A DNA stretch of 64,000 nt, taken from assembly GCA_022703505.1 (NCBI GenBank), contig JAKLDN010000003.1:310001-374000 (forward strand), read 5' to 3'. A program made the translations under genes and the position numbers. The notes under the pieces are model-generated. The model was given only the letters and a program-made list of their open reading frames with translations. It was not told where the DNA came from and made no database searches. This document shows, piece by piece, positions 52,135 through 61,016 of this stretch; the stretch's first letter is position 1; each line of letters begins with the position of its first letter. This DNA is from Spirochaetota bacterium (lineage in GTDB: Bacteria > Spirochaetota > Spirochaetia > Treponematales > UBA12059).

Positions 52135-53096
52135 ATCCCGAACGGCCCGGAAAGGAAACCCTCGGAGAGACGATCCTGCGGATCGAGGACCTGGCGCGCC
52201 GGGATCCCGGGGGCCGGGGACTTTCCGGACGGGTGCCCGCGGGCGCCCTGGGCCCCGCGGCCTTCGAGCTCCTGGCGAGCCGCCGGGTGGCGATCGTAAC
52301 GGGATTCTGCGTCCGCTCCGCGGGCATCGGGGAGACCGACGGTCCCCCGGGCGCCCTGGCCCTGGCCGGCGCCCTCCGGATCCTTGGAAAGAAGACGGCC
52401 CTGATCACGGACCGGTATTCCCTGCCCCTGATTCGGGTCGGGGCCAAGCACCTGGGCACTCCCTTCCGGGCCCTGGAGCTTCCGGAGCTCCAGCCGGAGG
52501 CGAACGAGGCCCTGGACCGCTTCGTCTCCGCCTTCAAGCCCACCCACGTCGTGGCCCTGGAGCGTCCCGGAAGCGCCCCCGACGGCCACCGATACTCCAT
52601 GCGCGGGGAGATCCTGGACGACGTGGCCCCGGCCGTGGACCGCCTGTTCAACCCCGATCCCGGGCGCGGTTGGGTAACCCTGGCCGTGGGGGACGGCGGC
52701 AACGAGCTGGGCATGGGCGGCCTCCGGGAAACCCTCAAAGCCGAGGTATCCCGGGGGGACCTCATCTTCTGCGCCTCCCCGGCGGATCACACCCTGGCCT
52801 GCGGGATCTCGAACTGGGGAGGCTACGCCCTGGCCGCGGCCCTGTCCCTGTTGTCCGGCGTCCTGCTCCTCCGTACCCCGGACCAGGAGCGGGCCCTCCT
52901 GACCGCCCTGGTCGATGCCGGCGCCGTGGACGGCTGTACCCGGGAGAAGGGGCTGTCCGTGGACGGACTGGCCTGGGAGAAATATGCGGAGACCCTCCAC
53001 GCAATGTACGACCTCGCCTCCGGAGCCCTGAGCGCCCGGAAGCGGGGACCGGAAGCGGGGATCGGAGACGGAGGCGGACCTTGGAAATCGACCTGA
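52131..53096 (+). CDS. DUF4392 D-glutamate cyclase-like protein
   Basis: A 321-residue protein starting at GTG 52131. [48 protein letters not shown] and [12 protein letters not shown] match the DUF4392 catalytic part of D-glutamate cyclase, which converts D-glutamate to 5-oxo-D-proline. It overlaps the DUF1445 gene by 4 bp and the pxpA gene by 16 bp. The next three genes encode 5-oxoprolinase, so the product can in principle be opened to glutamate, although PxpABC is known for the L-form. Confidence 0.88.
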   Translation: MNPERPGKETLGETILRIEDLARRDPGGRGLSGRVPAGALGPAAFELLASRRVAIVTGFCVRSAGIGETDGPPGALALAGALRILGKKTALITDRYSLPLIRVGAKHLGTPFRALELPELQPEANEALDRFVSAFKPTHVVALERPGSAPDGHRYSMRGEILDDVAPAVDRLFNPDPGRGWVTLAVGDGGNELGMGGLRETLKAEVSRGDLIFCASPADHTLACGISNWGGYALAAALSLLSGVLLLRTPDQERALLTALVDAGAVDGCTREKGLSVDGLAWEKYAETLHAMYDLASGALSARKRGPEAGIGDGGGPWKST

Positions 53097-53854
53097 ACGC
53101 CGACGTGGGCGAGGGTTTCGGCGCCTACGCCCTGGGAAACGACGAGGCCCTCCTGGGACTGGTGAGCTCGGCGAACATAGCCTGCGGCTTCCACGCCGGG
53201 GATCCCGGCGTGATGGAGCGGACCGTGGGCCGGGCCCTCCGGGGAGGGGCGGCCCTGGGGGCCCATCCCGGCTACCCGGACCTCCAGGGCTTCGGACGCA
53301 GGTCCCTGGCCCTGAGTGAGAACGAGGTCTACGCGGCCGTCCTCTACCAGATCGGGGCGCTCCGGGCCTTTGCCCGGGCGGCGGGCTCGGACCTCCGGCA
53401 CGTCAAGCCCCACGGAGCCCTCTACAACGACGCGGCCCGGAATCCCGCCCTCGCACGGGGAGCGGCCCGGGCGGTCAAGGCCGCGGGCGGGAATCTGATC
53501 CTGGTGGGGCTTCCCGGCTGCGAACTGGAGGCGGCCGCCGTCGAGGCGGGGCTTCCCTACGCCCGGGAGTTCTTCGCGGACAGGGCTTACCAGGACGACG
53601 GTTCCCTGGTCCCCCGGTCCCGGCCGGACGCGGTGATCCACGACGAGGACGCCTGCGTGGAGCGGGTCCTGCGGGCGGTGCGGGACGGTACCGTGGTAAC
53701 CGCGACGGGGAAGTCCATCCCCGTCCGGGCGGACACGGTCTGCCTGCACGGGGACAACCCCGAGGCGGTAGCCTTCGCGCGCAGGCTCCGGTCGGCCCTC
53801 CAGGCCGCGGGGATCTCGATCCGGCCCGTGGCTCCGGGAGACGCACGCTCGTGA
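53081..53854 (+). CDS. pxpA: 5-oxoprolinase subunit A
   Basis: A 257-residue LamB/YcsF-family protein that begins at TTG 53081 ([14 protein letters not shown]), with GGAGG eight bases upstream. [27 protein letters not shown] and VKPHGALYN are the family's metal- and substrate-site motifs. With PxpB and PxpC it hydrolyses 5-oxoproline to glutamate using ATP. It overlaps the D-glutamate cyclase-like gene by 16 bp and pxpB by 4 bp. Confidence 0.95.
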   Translation: MEIDLNADVGEGFGAYALGNDEALLGLVSSANIACGFHAGDPGVMERTVGRALRGGAALGAHPGYPDLQGFGRRSLALSENEVYAAVLYQIGALRAFARAAGSDLRHVKPHGALYNDAARNPALARGAARAVKAAGGNLILVGLPGCELEAAAVEAGLPYAREFFADRAYQDDGSLVPRSRPDAVIHDEDACVERVLRAVRDGTVVTATGKSIPVRADTVCLHGDNPEAVAFARRLRSALQAAGISIRPVAPGDARS

Positions 53855-54585
53855 GCGATTCCCTGACTGTGCACCCCTACGGGGAGACCGCCCTGACCGC
53901 CGTGTTCGGGGACGGGATCTCGGAAGACCTCTACCGCCGGATCCGGGCTTTAACGTCCGCCCTCGAGGCCGACCCGCCCCGGGGCCTTTCGGAGCTCATT
54001 CCGGCCTACAATTCCCTGCTTGTGGTCTACGACCCCCGAGAGGCCGCCTATGAGGACTTGGCGGTGATCGTCCGGGACCGGGCCGCCAGATCCGCCGAGC
54101 TAGCCCCGGGGCCGTCCCGTGTCGCACGGATCCCGGTCTGCTACGAACCGCCCCACGCCCCGGACCTCGAGGACGTGGCCCGGCACGCGGGGTTGTCCCC
54201 GGAGGAGGTCGTTTCCATCCACTCCGCCGGCGCCTACCTCGTATACATGCTCGGGTTCACCCCGGGATTTCCGTACCTGGGGGGCCTGGACGATCGGATC
54301 GCCGCTCCAAGGCGGGCCACCCCCCGGACGCGAATCCCCGCGGGATCCGTGGGCATAGCGGATCGGCAGACCGGGATCTATCCCCAGGCCAGCCCCGGGG
54401 GGTGGAACCTCATAGGCCGCACCCCCGCGATCCTCTTCGATCCGGCCCGGACTCCCCCGGCCCTCCTGGCCGCGGGGATGTACATCCGGTTCACCCCGAT
54501 ATCCGCCGCGGAGTTCGAGGACCTGTCCGAGGCCGCCGCCTCGGACCGATGGAGGCCCGAGATCGCCGAGGAGGATCGGCCGTGA
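53851..54585 (+). CDS. pxpB: 5-oxoprolinase subunit B (KipI family)
   Basis: A 244-residue protein. YGETALTAVFGDGI at the start and the strongly conserved LGFTPGFPYLGGLD, PRTRIPAGSVGIAD, YPQASPGGWNLIGRTP identify PxpB/KipI. It forms a complex with PxpC. GTG 53851 overlaps the pxpA stop as GTGA, and its own stop overlaps pxpC. The Bacillus homologue KipI also inhibits a sporulation kinase, but here the operon context points to the metabolic role. Confidence 0.95.
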   Translation: MSDSLTVHPYGETALTAVFGDGISEDLYRRIRALTSALEADPPRGLSELIPAYNSLLVVYDPREAAYEDLAVIVRDRAARSAELAPGPSRVARIPVCYEPPHAPDLEDVARHAGLSPEEVVSIHSAGAYLVYMLGFTPGFPYLGGLDDRIAAPRRATPRTRIPAGSVGIADRQTGIYPQASPGGWNLIGRTPAILFDPARTPPALLAAGMYIRFTPISAAEFEDLSEAAASDRWRPEIAEEDRP

Positions 54586-55676
54586 CGGAGATGATCATCC
54601 GCGAGCCCGGCCCCCAGACCACGGTCCAGGACCTGGGCCGCTTCGGCAGCCAGTCCCTGGGGGTCCCTCCCTCCGGGGCCGCGGACCCGGACGCCCTGGA
54701 AACCGCGAACCTTCTGGTGGGCAACAATCCGGGCGAAGCCTGCCTGGAGTGCACCCTCCGGGGGCCCGTGCTGGAGTTCACGGGGCCTGCGGCCTTCAGC
54801 CTCTGCGGAGGCCGTTCGGAGGCTCGACTGAACGACGCCGAGGTCCCCCTCTGGGCGACGGTATACGCTAAGGCCGGGGATGTCCTCACGATCGGCCCTG
54901 TGGAAACGGGACTGCGAATCTACCTCTCCGTGGGGGGAGGGCTGGATATACCTCCGGTCCTGGGAAGCCGCTCCACCTACGCCCGGGCCGGCTTCGGGGG
55001 CTGGGAGGGCAGGGCCCTTCAGGCCGGGGACCGCATACCCCTGCGCACGGATCCGGACCCTCGGCCTCTGCCCGCGTGGATCGTACCGGAGGGCGAGCGG
55101 CCGGGATACCCTTCGGAGATCCGGGTCCGCGCCGTGCCGTCCCACGAGATCGACCGGTTCCGGCCGGAGTCCGTGGAGCGGTTTTTCCGGGATCCCTACG
55201 CGGTGTCCCCGAAGAGCGACCGTATGGGCTGCCGGCTGGAAGGGACCCCCCTGGTCCACGTCCGGGGAGCCGACATCGTATCATCCGGGGTGCTGACCGG
55301 TACGGTCCAGGTTCCCGGGGACGGCCTTCCCATCGTACTCCTGGCGGACCGGCAGACCACCGGCGGCTATACCCGGATCGCCCACGTGATCCGGACGGAC
55401 CTTCCAAAGCTGGGCCAGGCCCGCCCGGGCGACCGCGTCCGCTTTGACCGCGCGACCCTGGAGGAAGCCCGGGAAGCCTGGGATGCCCGGGAAGCGGTCC
55501 TCCGGTCCCGGATCCGACCCCGGGCGACCGTGCTCCCCGGGGCCGCCGGAGACTCAGCCGCCGCCCTGCAGTCGACGAGCCCGGGTGCTCCGGACCGGGC
55601 TTTCGTCGGTCCGCGGCGTCGGTTCCGGGTCGTCGTGGACGGACGGGAATACGACGTCGAGTTGCTGGAAGTCTGA
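54582..55676 (+). CDS. pxpC: 5-oxoprolinase subunit C (KipA family)
   Basis: A 364-residue protein of the biotin-dependent carboxyltransferase-like family. EPGPQTTVQDLGRFGSQSLGVPPSGAAD at the start and DRMGCRLEGTPL, GTVQVPGDGLPIVLLADRQTTGGY are hallmark stretches. The C-terminus adds a linker and FRVVVDGREYDVELLEV, which resembles the first strands of a biotinyl carrier domain but has no lysine site. Such tails occur in other family members. Start GTG 54582 overlaps pxpB. Confidence 0.94.
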   Translation: MTEMIIREPGPQTTVQDLGRFGSQSLGVPPSGAADPDALETANLLVGNNPGEACLECTLRGPVLEFTGPAAFSLCGGRSEARLNDAEVPLWATVYAKAGDVLTIGPVETGLRIYLSVGGGLDIPPVLGSRSTYARAGFGGWEGRALQAGDRIPLRTDPDPRPLPAWIVPEGERPGYPSEIRVRAVPSHEIDRFRPESVERFFRDPYAVSPKSDRMGCRLEGTPLVHVRGADIVSSGVLTGTVQVPGDGLPIVLLADRQTTGGYTRIAHVIRTDLPKLGQARPGDRVRFDRATLEEAREAWDAREAVLRSRIRPRATVLPGAAGDSAAALQSTSPGAPDRAFVGPRRRFRVVVDGREYDVELLEV

Positions 55677-55708
55677 CGCTTTCCGGACTCCGGTCCGTGA
55701 ACCTCGGA

Positions 55709-55714
55709 TATAAT
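55709..55714 (+). promoter_or_regulatory. TATAAT -10 element upstream of the second EamA gene
   Basis: A perfect TATAAT 19 bp before the start codon. No good -35 is seen at 17 bp (GACTCC). The gene may thus have its own weak promoter and also be read from the pxp operon. Confidence 0.45.
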
Positions 55715-55732
55715 CGAAACTAAAGGAACCCT

Positions 55733-56680
55733 ATGGAAACCCGATCCCTGGCCTCGGAAATGATCCTTCTGGTAACCGCCGCCCTCTGGGGCTTCGCCTT
55801 CGTGGCCCAGCGGGTCGGCATGGACTTCATGGGGCCCCTGACCTACAACGGGATCCGCTTCCTGATGGGCGGAGCCTCCCTCTTGCCCCTGATCTATCTC
55901 CGGAGGAAGTTGGATCGGGGTAGGGGGCTCCGCGCGCCCGAGGGTTCCGGGGCGGCGCGGCCCGCGCCGGGCGGGGCACGGACCCTCGCGGTCTCCAGCC
56001 TCGCGGGAGGTCTCATCATCACCGTGGCCGCCAACCTCCAGCAGTGGTCCATGAAGTTCATCACCGCGGGAAAGGCGGGGTTCATCACCGGGCTGTACGT
56101 GGTCCTGGTACCGATCGCGGGAATGCTGCTGAAACGGAAAACCCCGGTCCTGGCCTGGGCGGGATGCGCGGCCGCGGCCGGGGGGCTCTATTTCCTGTCC
56201 GTGACCGAGGAGTTCACCATCGCCCGGGGGGACCTGATCGTCCTGGCCAGCACCTTCTTTTGGACCTGCCACATACTCTTCCTGGATACCTTCTCCAAGA
56301 GGGTGGACCCCGTCGAGCTCTCCGCAGGCCAGTTCCTGGTCTGCGGCGCCCTCACCTCGGCCGGGGCCCTGGCTTTCGAGGCGCCTTCCTGGGAAAGTGT
56401 CCGGGCCGCGGCGGTCCCTCTGCTGTACGGAGGACTGGTCTCCATCGGAATCGCCTACACCCTGCAGGCCGTGGCCCAGAGGAAGGCCCATCCCACCCGG
56501 GCCGCGATCGTCATGAGCCTGGAGACCGTGTTCGCCGCGGCGGGAGGGGCGCTGTTGTTGTCCGAGAGGCTTTCCCCCCGGGAGCTCCTGGGCTGCGCCC
56601 TCATGTTCGCGGGCATGCTGATCGCCCAGGCCCCCGGTCCGAAACCGAAGGCGGCCGCCGAGTCCGCGATCAGGAGGTAG
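55733..56680 (+). CDS. DMT-superfamily transporter (EamA), second copy
   Basis: A 315-residue membrane protein with about ten helices in two EamA repeats. SEMILLVTAALWGFAFVAQRVGMD and GPLTYNGIRFLMGG are typical of the first repeat, and RGDLIVLASTFFWTCHILFLD of the second. A polar insert (about 60-82) between helices 2 and 3 is longer than usual. It lies 57 bp after pxpC on the same strand and could move a substrate or product of glutamate/oxoproline metabolism. It ends with an 11-bp convergent overlap with the next gene. Confidence 0.88.
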   Translation: METRSLASEMILLVTAALWGFAFVAQRVGMDFMGPLTYNGIRFLMGGASLLPLIYLRRKLDRGRGLRAPEGSGAARPAPGGARTLAVSSLAGGLIITVAANLQQWSMKFITAGKAGFITGLYVVLVPIAGMLLKRKTPVLAWAGCAAAAGGLYFLSVTEEFTIARGDLIVLASTFFWTCHILFLDTFSKRVDPVELSAGQFLVCGALTSAGALAFEAPSWESVRAAAVPLLYGGLVSIGIAYTLQAVAQRKAHPTRAAIVMSLETVFAAAGGALLLSERLSPRELLGCALMFAGMLIAQAPGPKPKAAAESAIRR

Positions 56681-58355
56681 TCACGAAGCCCGCGTAGGCC
56701 GAAAGGTCCCGCTCCCAGAAATCCGCGGGCCAGGGGCCGTTCGGGATCTCTGGCTCCGGAGCGGGGGGATGGGCTGCCTGCCATTCCTCCCATTCCCGGG
56801 CGCGGACGCTCCTCAGGTACCGGTCCGCCACGCTGGGGAAAAGTTCGAGGAGCAGCTCCTCCTTCTCGTCCTTGGCCAGGCGGGTGCCCCCGAATTCCGG
56901 GAGCTCGGGGTTGTCCTGCCTCCGGTACGCGGAGGTGTCGTAAGGGGTCTCCTCGCGGACTCCGGCGATCTTGAGCCGGAACTCCGGGTCCACGGGCCAG
57001 GGGGTCTTTCCGTAGGTCCCCTTCACCAATTCCGCGAAGTTCTTCGATACGTTGGAGTAGAAGGGCTTGCCCTGGGTCTTGTCGACCACGCAGGCAACAG
57101 CCTGGACGCCCACGATCTGGCTGGTGGGGGTGACCAGGGGAGGAACCCCGGCGTCCAGCCGGACCTTGGGGACGATGGCGAGCACCTCCTGGAGGTGCTG
57201 TTCCAGCTTGGCTTCCTTCAGCTGGTCCATCATGTTGGTGTACATCCCGCCGGGGATCTGGGCGACCCGCACGACGTTGTCCGGCTCGGGGTAGTTGAAG
57301 AAGGCCTCGATCCGCTGGCAGAGGTCCAGGACGGCCTGGGGCCGGTCCGCCCGGGCCGCCTCGATCGCGTCGTCGAAGAGCCGGGACACGTCGGGGGGGA
57401 GCTCCGGATTCCGGATGTCGAAGGCCGGGGGCATCCGCTTGTACTGGTCGAACTTGGCCAGGTCCAGCCGGATGGCCCGGAGCTCGTCGCTGATAGCCTG
57501 GACCGCGGCGCGGTCGACCCCGGTGTCCAGGCCCATTCGGTCCGCGAAGATCTGGATGATCTCGTAGGCCGGGGCGGCGGGGCCGCCCGAGAAGGGCAGG
57601 ACCACGGTGTCCACGATGTCCACCCCGTTGGCCATGCCCATGAGGAGGCTGGCGGTGCCGAAGCCCGGGGTGCAGTGCGTGTGGAGGTCGACGGGAATGG
57701 AAACGGCGTCCTTCAGGGCCCGGATCAGGTGGCCCGCCGTGGCCGGGTTGATGAGGCCCGCCATGTCCTTGATGGAGATCATGTCCGCCCCGAGGCCTTC
57801 CAGTTCCTTGGCCCGGGCCACGTAGTAGGGGATGTTGAACAGCGAGCCGGGGAGCTTCCTGCCGGAGAGGAAGGCCTTGAAGCGGTCCATCCGGGTGAAG
57901 CGGGGATCCACGGTGTAACAGATGGCGCAGTCCGCCAGGCCCCCGTTCTCCTTGACGTACCGCAGGGTGCCGGTCATGTTGGAGATGTCGTTCAGGGCGT
58001 CGAAGATACGCATGATGTCGATGCCGGAGCGCACGGAGTTGCGGCAGAATCCCTCGATGACGGAATCCGGATAGGGGGTGTAGCCGAAGAGGTTCCGACC
58101 CCGGGAGAGGGCGGTCAGCTTGGAAGCGCCCGCGATCCCCGCCTTGATGGATTCCAGCCGTGCCCAGGGGCTTTCGCCCAGGTAGCGCATGATGGAGTCC
58201 GGGACCGCCCCTCCCCATACCTCCATGGCGTAGAAACCGGCCTTGCGGAAGTGTGGCAGGACCCGGTCCACCTGGGCCTGGGTCATGCGGGTGGCGAATT
58301 GAGATTGCTGGCCGTCCCGGAGAGTCAGGTCCCGGAGCTTCAGCGCCTTGTTCAT
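56670..58355 (-). CDS. Carboxyltransferase subunit (transcarboxylase 5S / oxaloacetate decarboxylase alpha / PycB type), no biotin domain
   Basis: A 561-residue TIM-barrel carboxyltransferase. LRDLTLRDGQQSQFATRM, AMEVWGGAVPDS, MRIFDALNDISNM, SIKDMAGLI with the carbamylated-lysine region, and DLHTHCTPGFGTA with the metal histidines are all present. The C-terminal half has the conserved PYC_OADA domain. No MKM biotinylation motif exists, so a separate biotin carrier is needed, as with transcarboxylase 5S. It is 48 bp downstream of a LysR gene and close to a methylmalonyl-CoA mutase, suggesting pyruvate/oxaloacetate plus methylmalonyl-CoA chemistry. Confidence 0.9.
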   Translation of the reverse strand: MNKALKLRDLTLRDGQQSQFATRMTQAQVDRVLPHFRKAGFYAMEVWGGAVPDSIMRYLGESPWARLESIKAGIAGASKLTALSRGRNLFGYTPYPDSVIEGFCRNSVRSGIDIMRIFDALNDISNMTGTLRYVKENGGLADCAICYTVDPRFTRMDRFKAFLSGRKLPGSLFNIPYYVARAKELEGLGADMISIKDMAGLINPATAGHLIRALKDAVSIPVDLHTHCTPGFGTASLLMGMANGVDIVDTVVLPFSGGPAAPAYEIIQIFADRMGLDTGVDRAAVQAISDELRAIRLDLAKFDQYKRMPPAFDIRNPELPPDVSRLFDDAIEAARADRPQAVLDLCQRIEAFFNYPEPDNVVRVAQIPGGMYTNMMDQLKEAKLEQHLQEVLAIVPKVRLDAGVPPLVTPTSQIVGVQAVACVVDKTQGKPFYSNVSKNFAELVKGTYGKTPWPVDPEFRLKIAGVREETPYDTSAYRRQDNPELPEFGGTRLAKDEKEELLLELFPSVADRYLRSVRAREWEEWQAAHPPAPEPEIPNGPWPADFWERDLSAYAGFVTTS

Positions 58356-58403
58356 GGGCGTCCTCCTGCAATGAAGAAAGGGAAATCTTACTCCCCGAAT
58401 AGT

Positions 58404-59333
58404 CTATAGAGAAATTTCGGGATAGGCAATCCTGGTATCGGAGGCGGAGGCCCCGACGCCGGAAGGCCATCGCTCCGCGATGAAGTCCCGGACCCTGCGG
58501 ACCGCGGGGGCCAGGTTCCGGGAGGGCGTCCAGGCCATGTAGACGGTCCGGGAAAATTCCGGGTTCTTGAGGCGGACGCCGACCACGTCCGGATTGCCGA
58601 GGTTCGGGGTCACGGGGATGATGGAAAGTCCGTACTGCAGGGACACGAAGGTGATAGCGACGGTGCAGTCCTCCGCCTCGAAGGCGACCTTGGGCCGGAT
58701 CTTCATCTCCCGGAAGATGTTCCCGATCATGCGCCTGAGCCCGCTCTTGCGGTTGGTCAGGATGAAGGGCTCGTCCTTGACCTCGTGGATGTCGATCTCC
58801 GGACGCTGGGCCAGCCGGTGGCTCCGGGGGATGACCAGGAAGAGTTCCTGCCGCAATACCGGGGCGGAGGCCACGTCCTTGGACGGGTCCGGGCAGAAGG
58901 CCAGGTCGATGTCGCCCTGCTTGAGTCCTTCGATCAGGGCGTTGTTCAGGTTCTGCACGAAGTTGAAGGTTATCTTCTCGTTCGCGGGGTCCTTGTAGAA
59001 GCTGGTGAGGACCTCCGGCAGGAAGGTGGAGCTCAGGCTGGATATGTACCCCAGGGTTAGCCTGCCCTGCACGGGGCCGGAAAGCCGGACGGTCTCGATG
59101 CCTTCGTCCAGCAGGGCCAGGGAACCGTCCACGAATTTGAGGAATTTCCGGCCCTGGGCGCTCAGGGCGATCTTCTTCCCGTGCTTGTCGAATAGTTGAA
59201 CATCCAGTTCCTTCTCGAGCTCCGACATCGCATAGCTCAGGGAGGGTTGGGTGATGCACAGGGCCTGGGAGGCCTTGGTGAAGTGCTCGATCTTGGCCAG
59301 GACCTGGAAATAGCGAAGCTGCTGGAGGGTCAT
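58404..59333 (-). CDS. LysR-family transcriptional regulator
   Basis: A 309-residue protein. MTLQQLRYFQVLAKIEHFTKASQALCITQPSLSYAMSELEKEL-type winged helix-turn-helix occupies about 1-60, followed by a linker helix and a two-lobed inducer domain with LTLGYISSLSSTFLPEVL. It lies upstream of the carboxyltransferase gene on the same strand and divergent from the oxidoreductase/mutase operon. A T-N11-A palindrome sits in the shared intergenic region, so it likely controls both sides in response to a carbon metabolite. Confidence 0.94.
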   Translation of the reverse strand: MTLQQLRYFQVLAKIEHFTKASQALCITQPSLSYAMSELEKELDVQLFDKHGKKIALSAQGRKFLKFVDGSLALLDEGIETVRLSGPVQGRLTLGYISSLSSTFLPEVLTSFYKDPANEKITFNFVQNLNNALIEGLKQGDIDLAFCPDPSKDVASAPVLRQELFLVIPRSHRLAQRPEIDIHEVKDEPFILTNRKSGLRRMIGNIFREMKIRPKVAFEAEDCTVAITFVSLQYGLSIIPVTPNLGNPDVVGVRLKNPEFSRTVYMAWTPSRNLAPAVRRVRDFIAERWPSGVGASASDTRIAYPEISL

Positions 59334-59620
59334 GTGCGCCGTCCTTCCCGCCGGCAGGGCCGAGTATACCGGGAATCATAGAAAGGGTCTATGGTTTCAG
59401 TATAAAAAATTTTATTAGACCTATCCGTGGACCCGGTGTAGGATGATGCGGGGCAGACCTCGTCCGGGCGCGCTTTACAGGAATGGTCAACCGGTATATC
59501 CTCAAGGAACCGCAAAAGACAGGAAGCCCCTGGAAACCGCGTACTCCGCGATACGCCGAGAAACGCCTTCCGCGCCGCTGGGGCGGCGCTGCAACGATAC
59601 CACGAGAAGCGTGGAGAGCC
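59334..59620. promoter_or_regulatory. Divergent control region between the LysR gene and the oxidoreductase/mutase operon
   Basis: About 290 bp with no gene. At 59378-59392 lies ATAGAAAGGGTCTAT, a perfect ATAGA-N5-TCTAT palindrome with the T-N11-A form of LysR binding sites. Nearby, GGTCTA (59386-59391) recurs inverted as TAGACC about 30 bp further, around an AT-rich run that should contain promoter elements. TATACT on the minus strand near 59365 could be the LysR -10. The rest (about 59440-59600) shows nothing I can assign. Confidence 0.55.
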
Positions 59621-59890
59621 ATGAGCGAAAAGAAATCCTACGAGCACGTCATCCGAGAGAAATGGTGCAAGGGCTGCAACATCTGCGTGGCCTACTGCCC
59701 TAAAAAGGTCCTCACACTGGTGAACGGCAAGGTCTTCGCCGAACGGCCCCACGACTGCATCGGGTGCCGCCTCTGCGAGCTCCGCTGTCCGGATTTCGCC
59801 ATCGAGATCCGCGAGGCTACCGGAGCCCCGGAGCCTGAGGAGGAAACCACCGTGGATTACACGATCCCGCCGGAGGCCACCCATGCCTAG
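59621..59890 (+). CDS. 2-oxoacid:ferredoxin oxidoreductase, delta (ferredoxin) subunit
   Basis: An 89-residue two-cluster [4Fe-4S] ferredoxin. The motifs are WCKGCNICVAYCPK and CIGCRLCELRCPDFAI. It carries electrons from the TPP enzyme to free ferredoxin. ATG 59621 is chosen because it follows GGAGAG and gives the compact family length; the frame is open upstream. The next gene overlaps by 8 bp. The delta-alpha-beta-gamma order is that of KorDABC-type complexes. Confidence 0.93.
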   Translation: MSEKKSYEHVIREKWCKGCNICVAYCPKKVLTLVNGKVFAERPHDCIGCRLCELRCPDFAIEIREATGAPEPEEETTVDYTIPPEATHA

Positions 59891-61016
59891 CGCAAAGCTG
59901 ATGCAGGGGAACGAGGCCTGCACGATCGGAGCCTTGGTAGCGGGGCTCGAGTTTTACGCGGGATATCCGATCACTCCCTCCACGGAGATCGCGGAGCTCT
60001 GCTCCGAGGAGCTTCCCAAGGTCGGGGGCAAGTTCGTCCAGATGGAGGACGAGATCGGCTCCATCGCGGCCATCATCGGGGCGTCCCTGACGGGAAAGAA
60101 GTCCATGACCGCGACCAGCGGCCCGGGCTTCTCCCTGATGCAGGAAAGCCTGGGGTACGCCTCGGAGACCGAGGTACCCGTGGTCATCATAAATGTCCAG
60201 CGCATGGGACCCTCCACCGGTATGCCCACGTCCCCCGCCCAGGGCGACGTCATGCAGGCCCGCTGGGGAACCCACGGCGACCATCCCGTCATCGCCCTGG
60301 CTCCGGGCAACGTGAAGGAGTGCTTCGACCTCACGGTCCGGGCCTTCAACCTGGCCGAGGAGTACCGCGTGCCCGTGATCGTCCTCACGGACGAGGTGAT
60401 CGGCCACATGCGTGAAAAGGTGCTCCTCCCGGATTGGGAGGACGTGAAGGTCGTGGATCGGGCCCGCCCCACGGCTCCCGGCGGCTACCGCCCCTACGAG
60501 GCGGACCTGGACGGCGGGGTGCCTCTCATGGCCCCCTTCGGACAGGGGTACCGCTGGCACGTGACGGGGCTCTTCCACGACGAGACCGGCTTTCCCTCGG
60601 GCAAGGCCGACGTGGCGGACCGGCTCCTGCGGCGCCTGGACCGGAAGATCACGAAGAACGAGAAGGTGATCCGGGATTACGTCACAGAGTCCGTCGAGGA
60701 TTGCGAGATCCTGGTCGTCTCCTTCGGGAGTTCCGCCATGAGCGCCCTGTCCGCGGTCCGGCGAGCCCGGCGGGAAGGCGTCAAGGCCGGTATGCTCCGG
60801 CTCAAGACCATATGGCCCTTCCCGGACGAGGTCCTCAAGGACCTGTCCAGGAACGCCAAGGCGGTGCTGGTCCCGGAGATGAACCTGGGACAGCTCGCCT
60901 ACGAGGTCGAGCGGACCGTAGGCTGCCGAGCCCCCGTGGTGCGCATCGGCAAGGTGAACGGGGACCTCTTCCGCCCGGACGAGATCCACGACAAGATCAT
61001 GGAAGCGGCCAAATGA
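59883..61016 (+). CDS. korA: 2-oxoacid:ferredoxin oxidoreductase, alpha subunit
   Basis: A 377-residue protein. GNEACTIGALVAGLEFYAGYPITPSTEIAE is the diagnostic N-terminus, and TATSGPGFSLMQESLGYASETEVPVVI and NVQRMGPSTGMPTSPAQGD belong to the pyrimidine-binding region. With the beta subunit it binds TPP, CoA and the 2-oxoacid, making acyl-CoA, CO2 and reduced ferredoxin. Substrate is 2-oxoglutarate or a branched-chain 2-oxoacid; succinyl-CoA formation fits the mutase downstream. Overlaps the beta gene by 4 bp. Confidence 0.92.
   Translation: MPSAKLMQGNEACTIGALVAGLEFYAGYPITPSTEIAELCSEELPKVGGKFVQMEDEIGSIAAIIGASLTGKKSMTATSGPGFSLMQESLGYASETEVPVVIINVQRMGPSTGMPTSPAQGDVMQARWGTHGDHPVIALAPGNVKECFDLTVRAFNLAEEYRVPVIVLTDEVIGHMREKVLLPDWEDVKVVDRARPTAPGGYRPYEADLDGGVPLMAPFGQGYRWHVTGLFHDETGFPSGKADVADRLLRRLDRKITKNEKVIRDYVTESVEDCEILVVSFGSSAMSALSAVRRARREGVKAGMLRLKTIWPFPDEVLKDLSRNAKAVLVPEMNLGQLAYEVERTVGCRAPVVRIGKVNGDLFRPDEIHDKIMEAAK

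Noticed and set aside
53851-54585. KipI as a kinase inhibitor acting on the window's histidine kinase
   Set aside because: The gene is inside a full pxpABC operon about 49 kb from the kinase, so the metabolic 5-oxoprolinase role explains it better.
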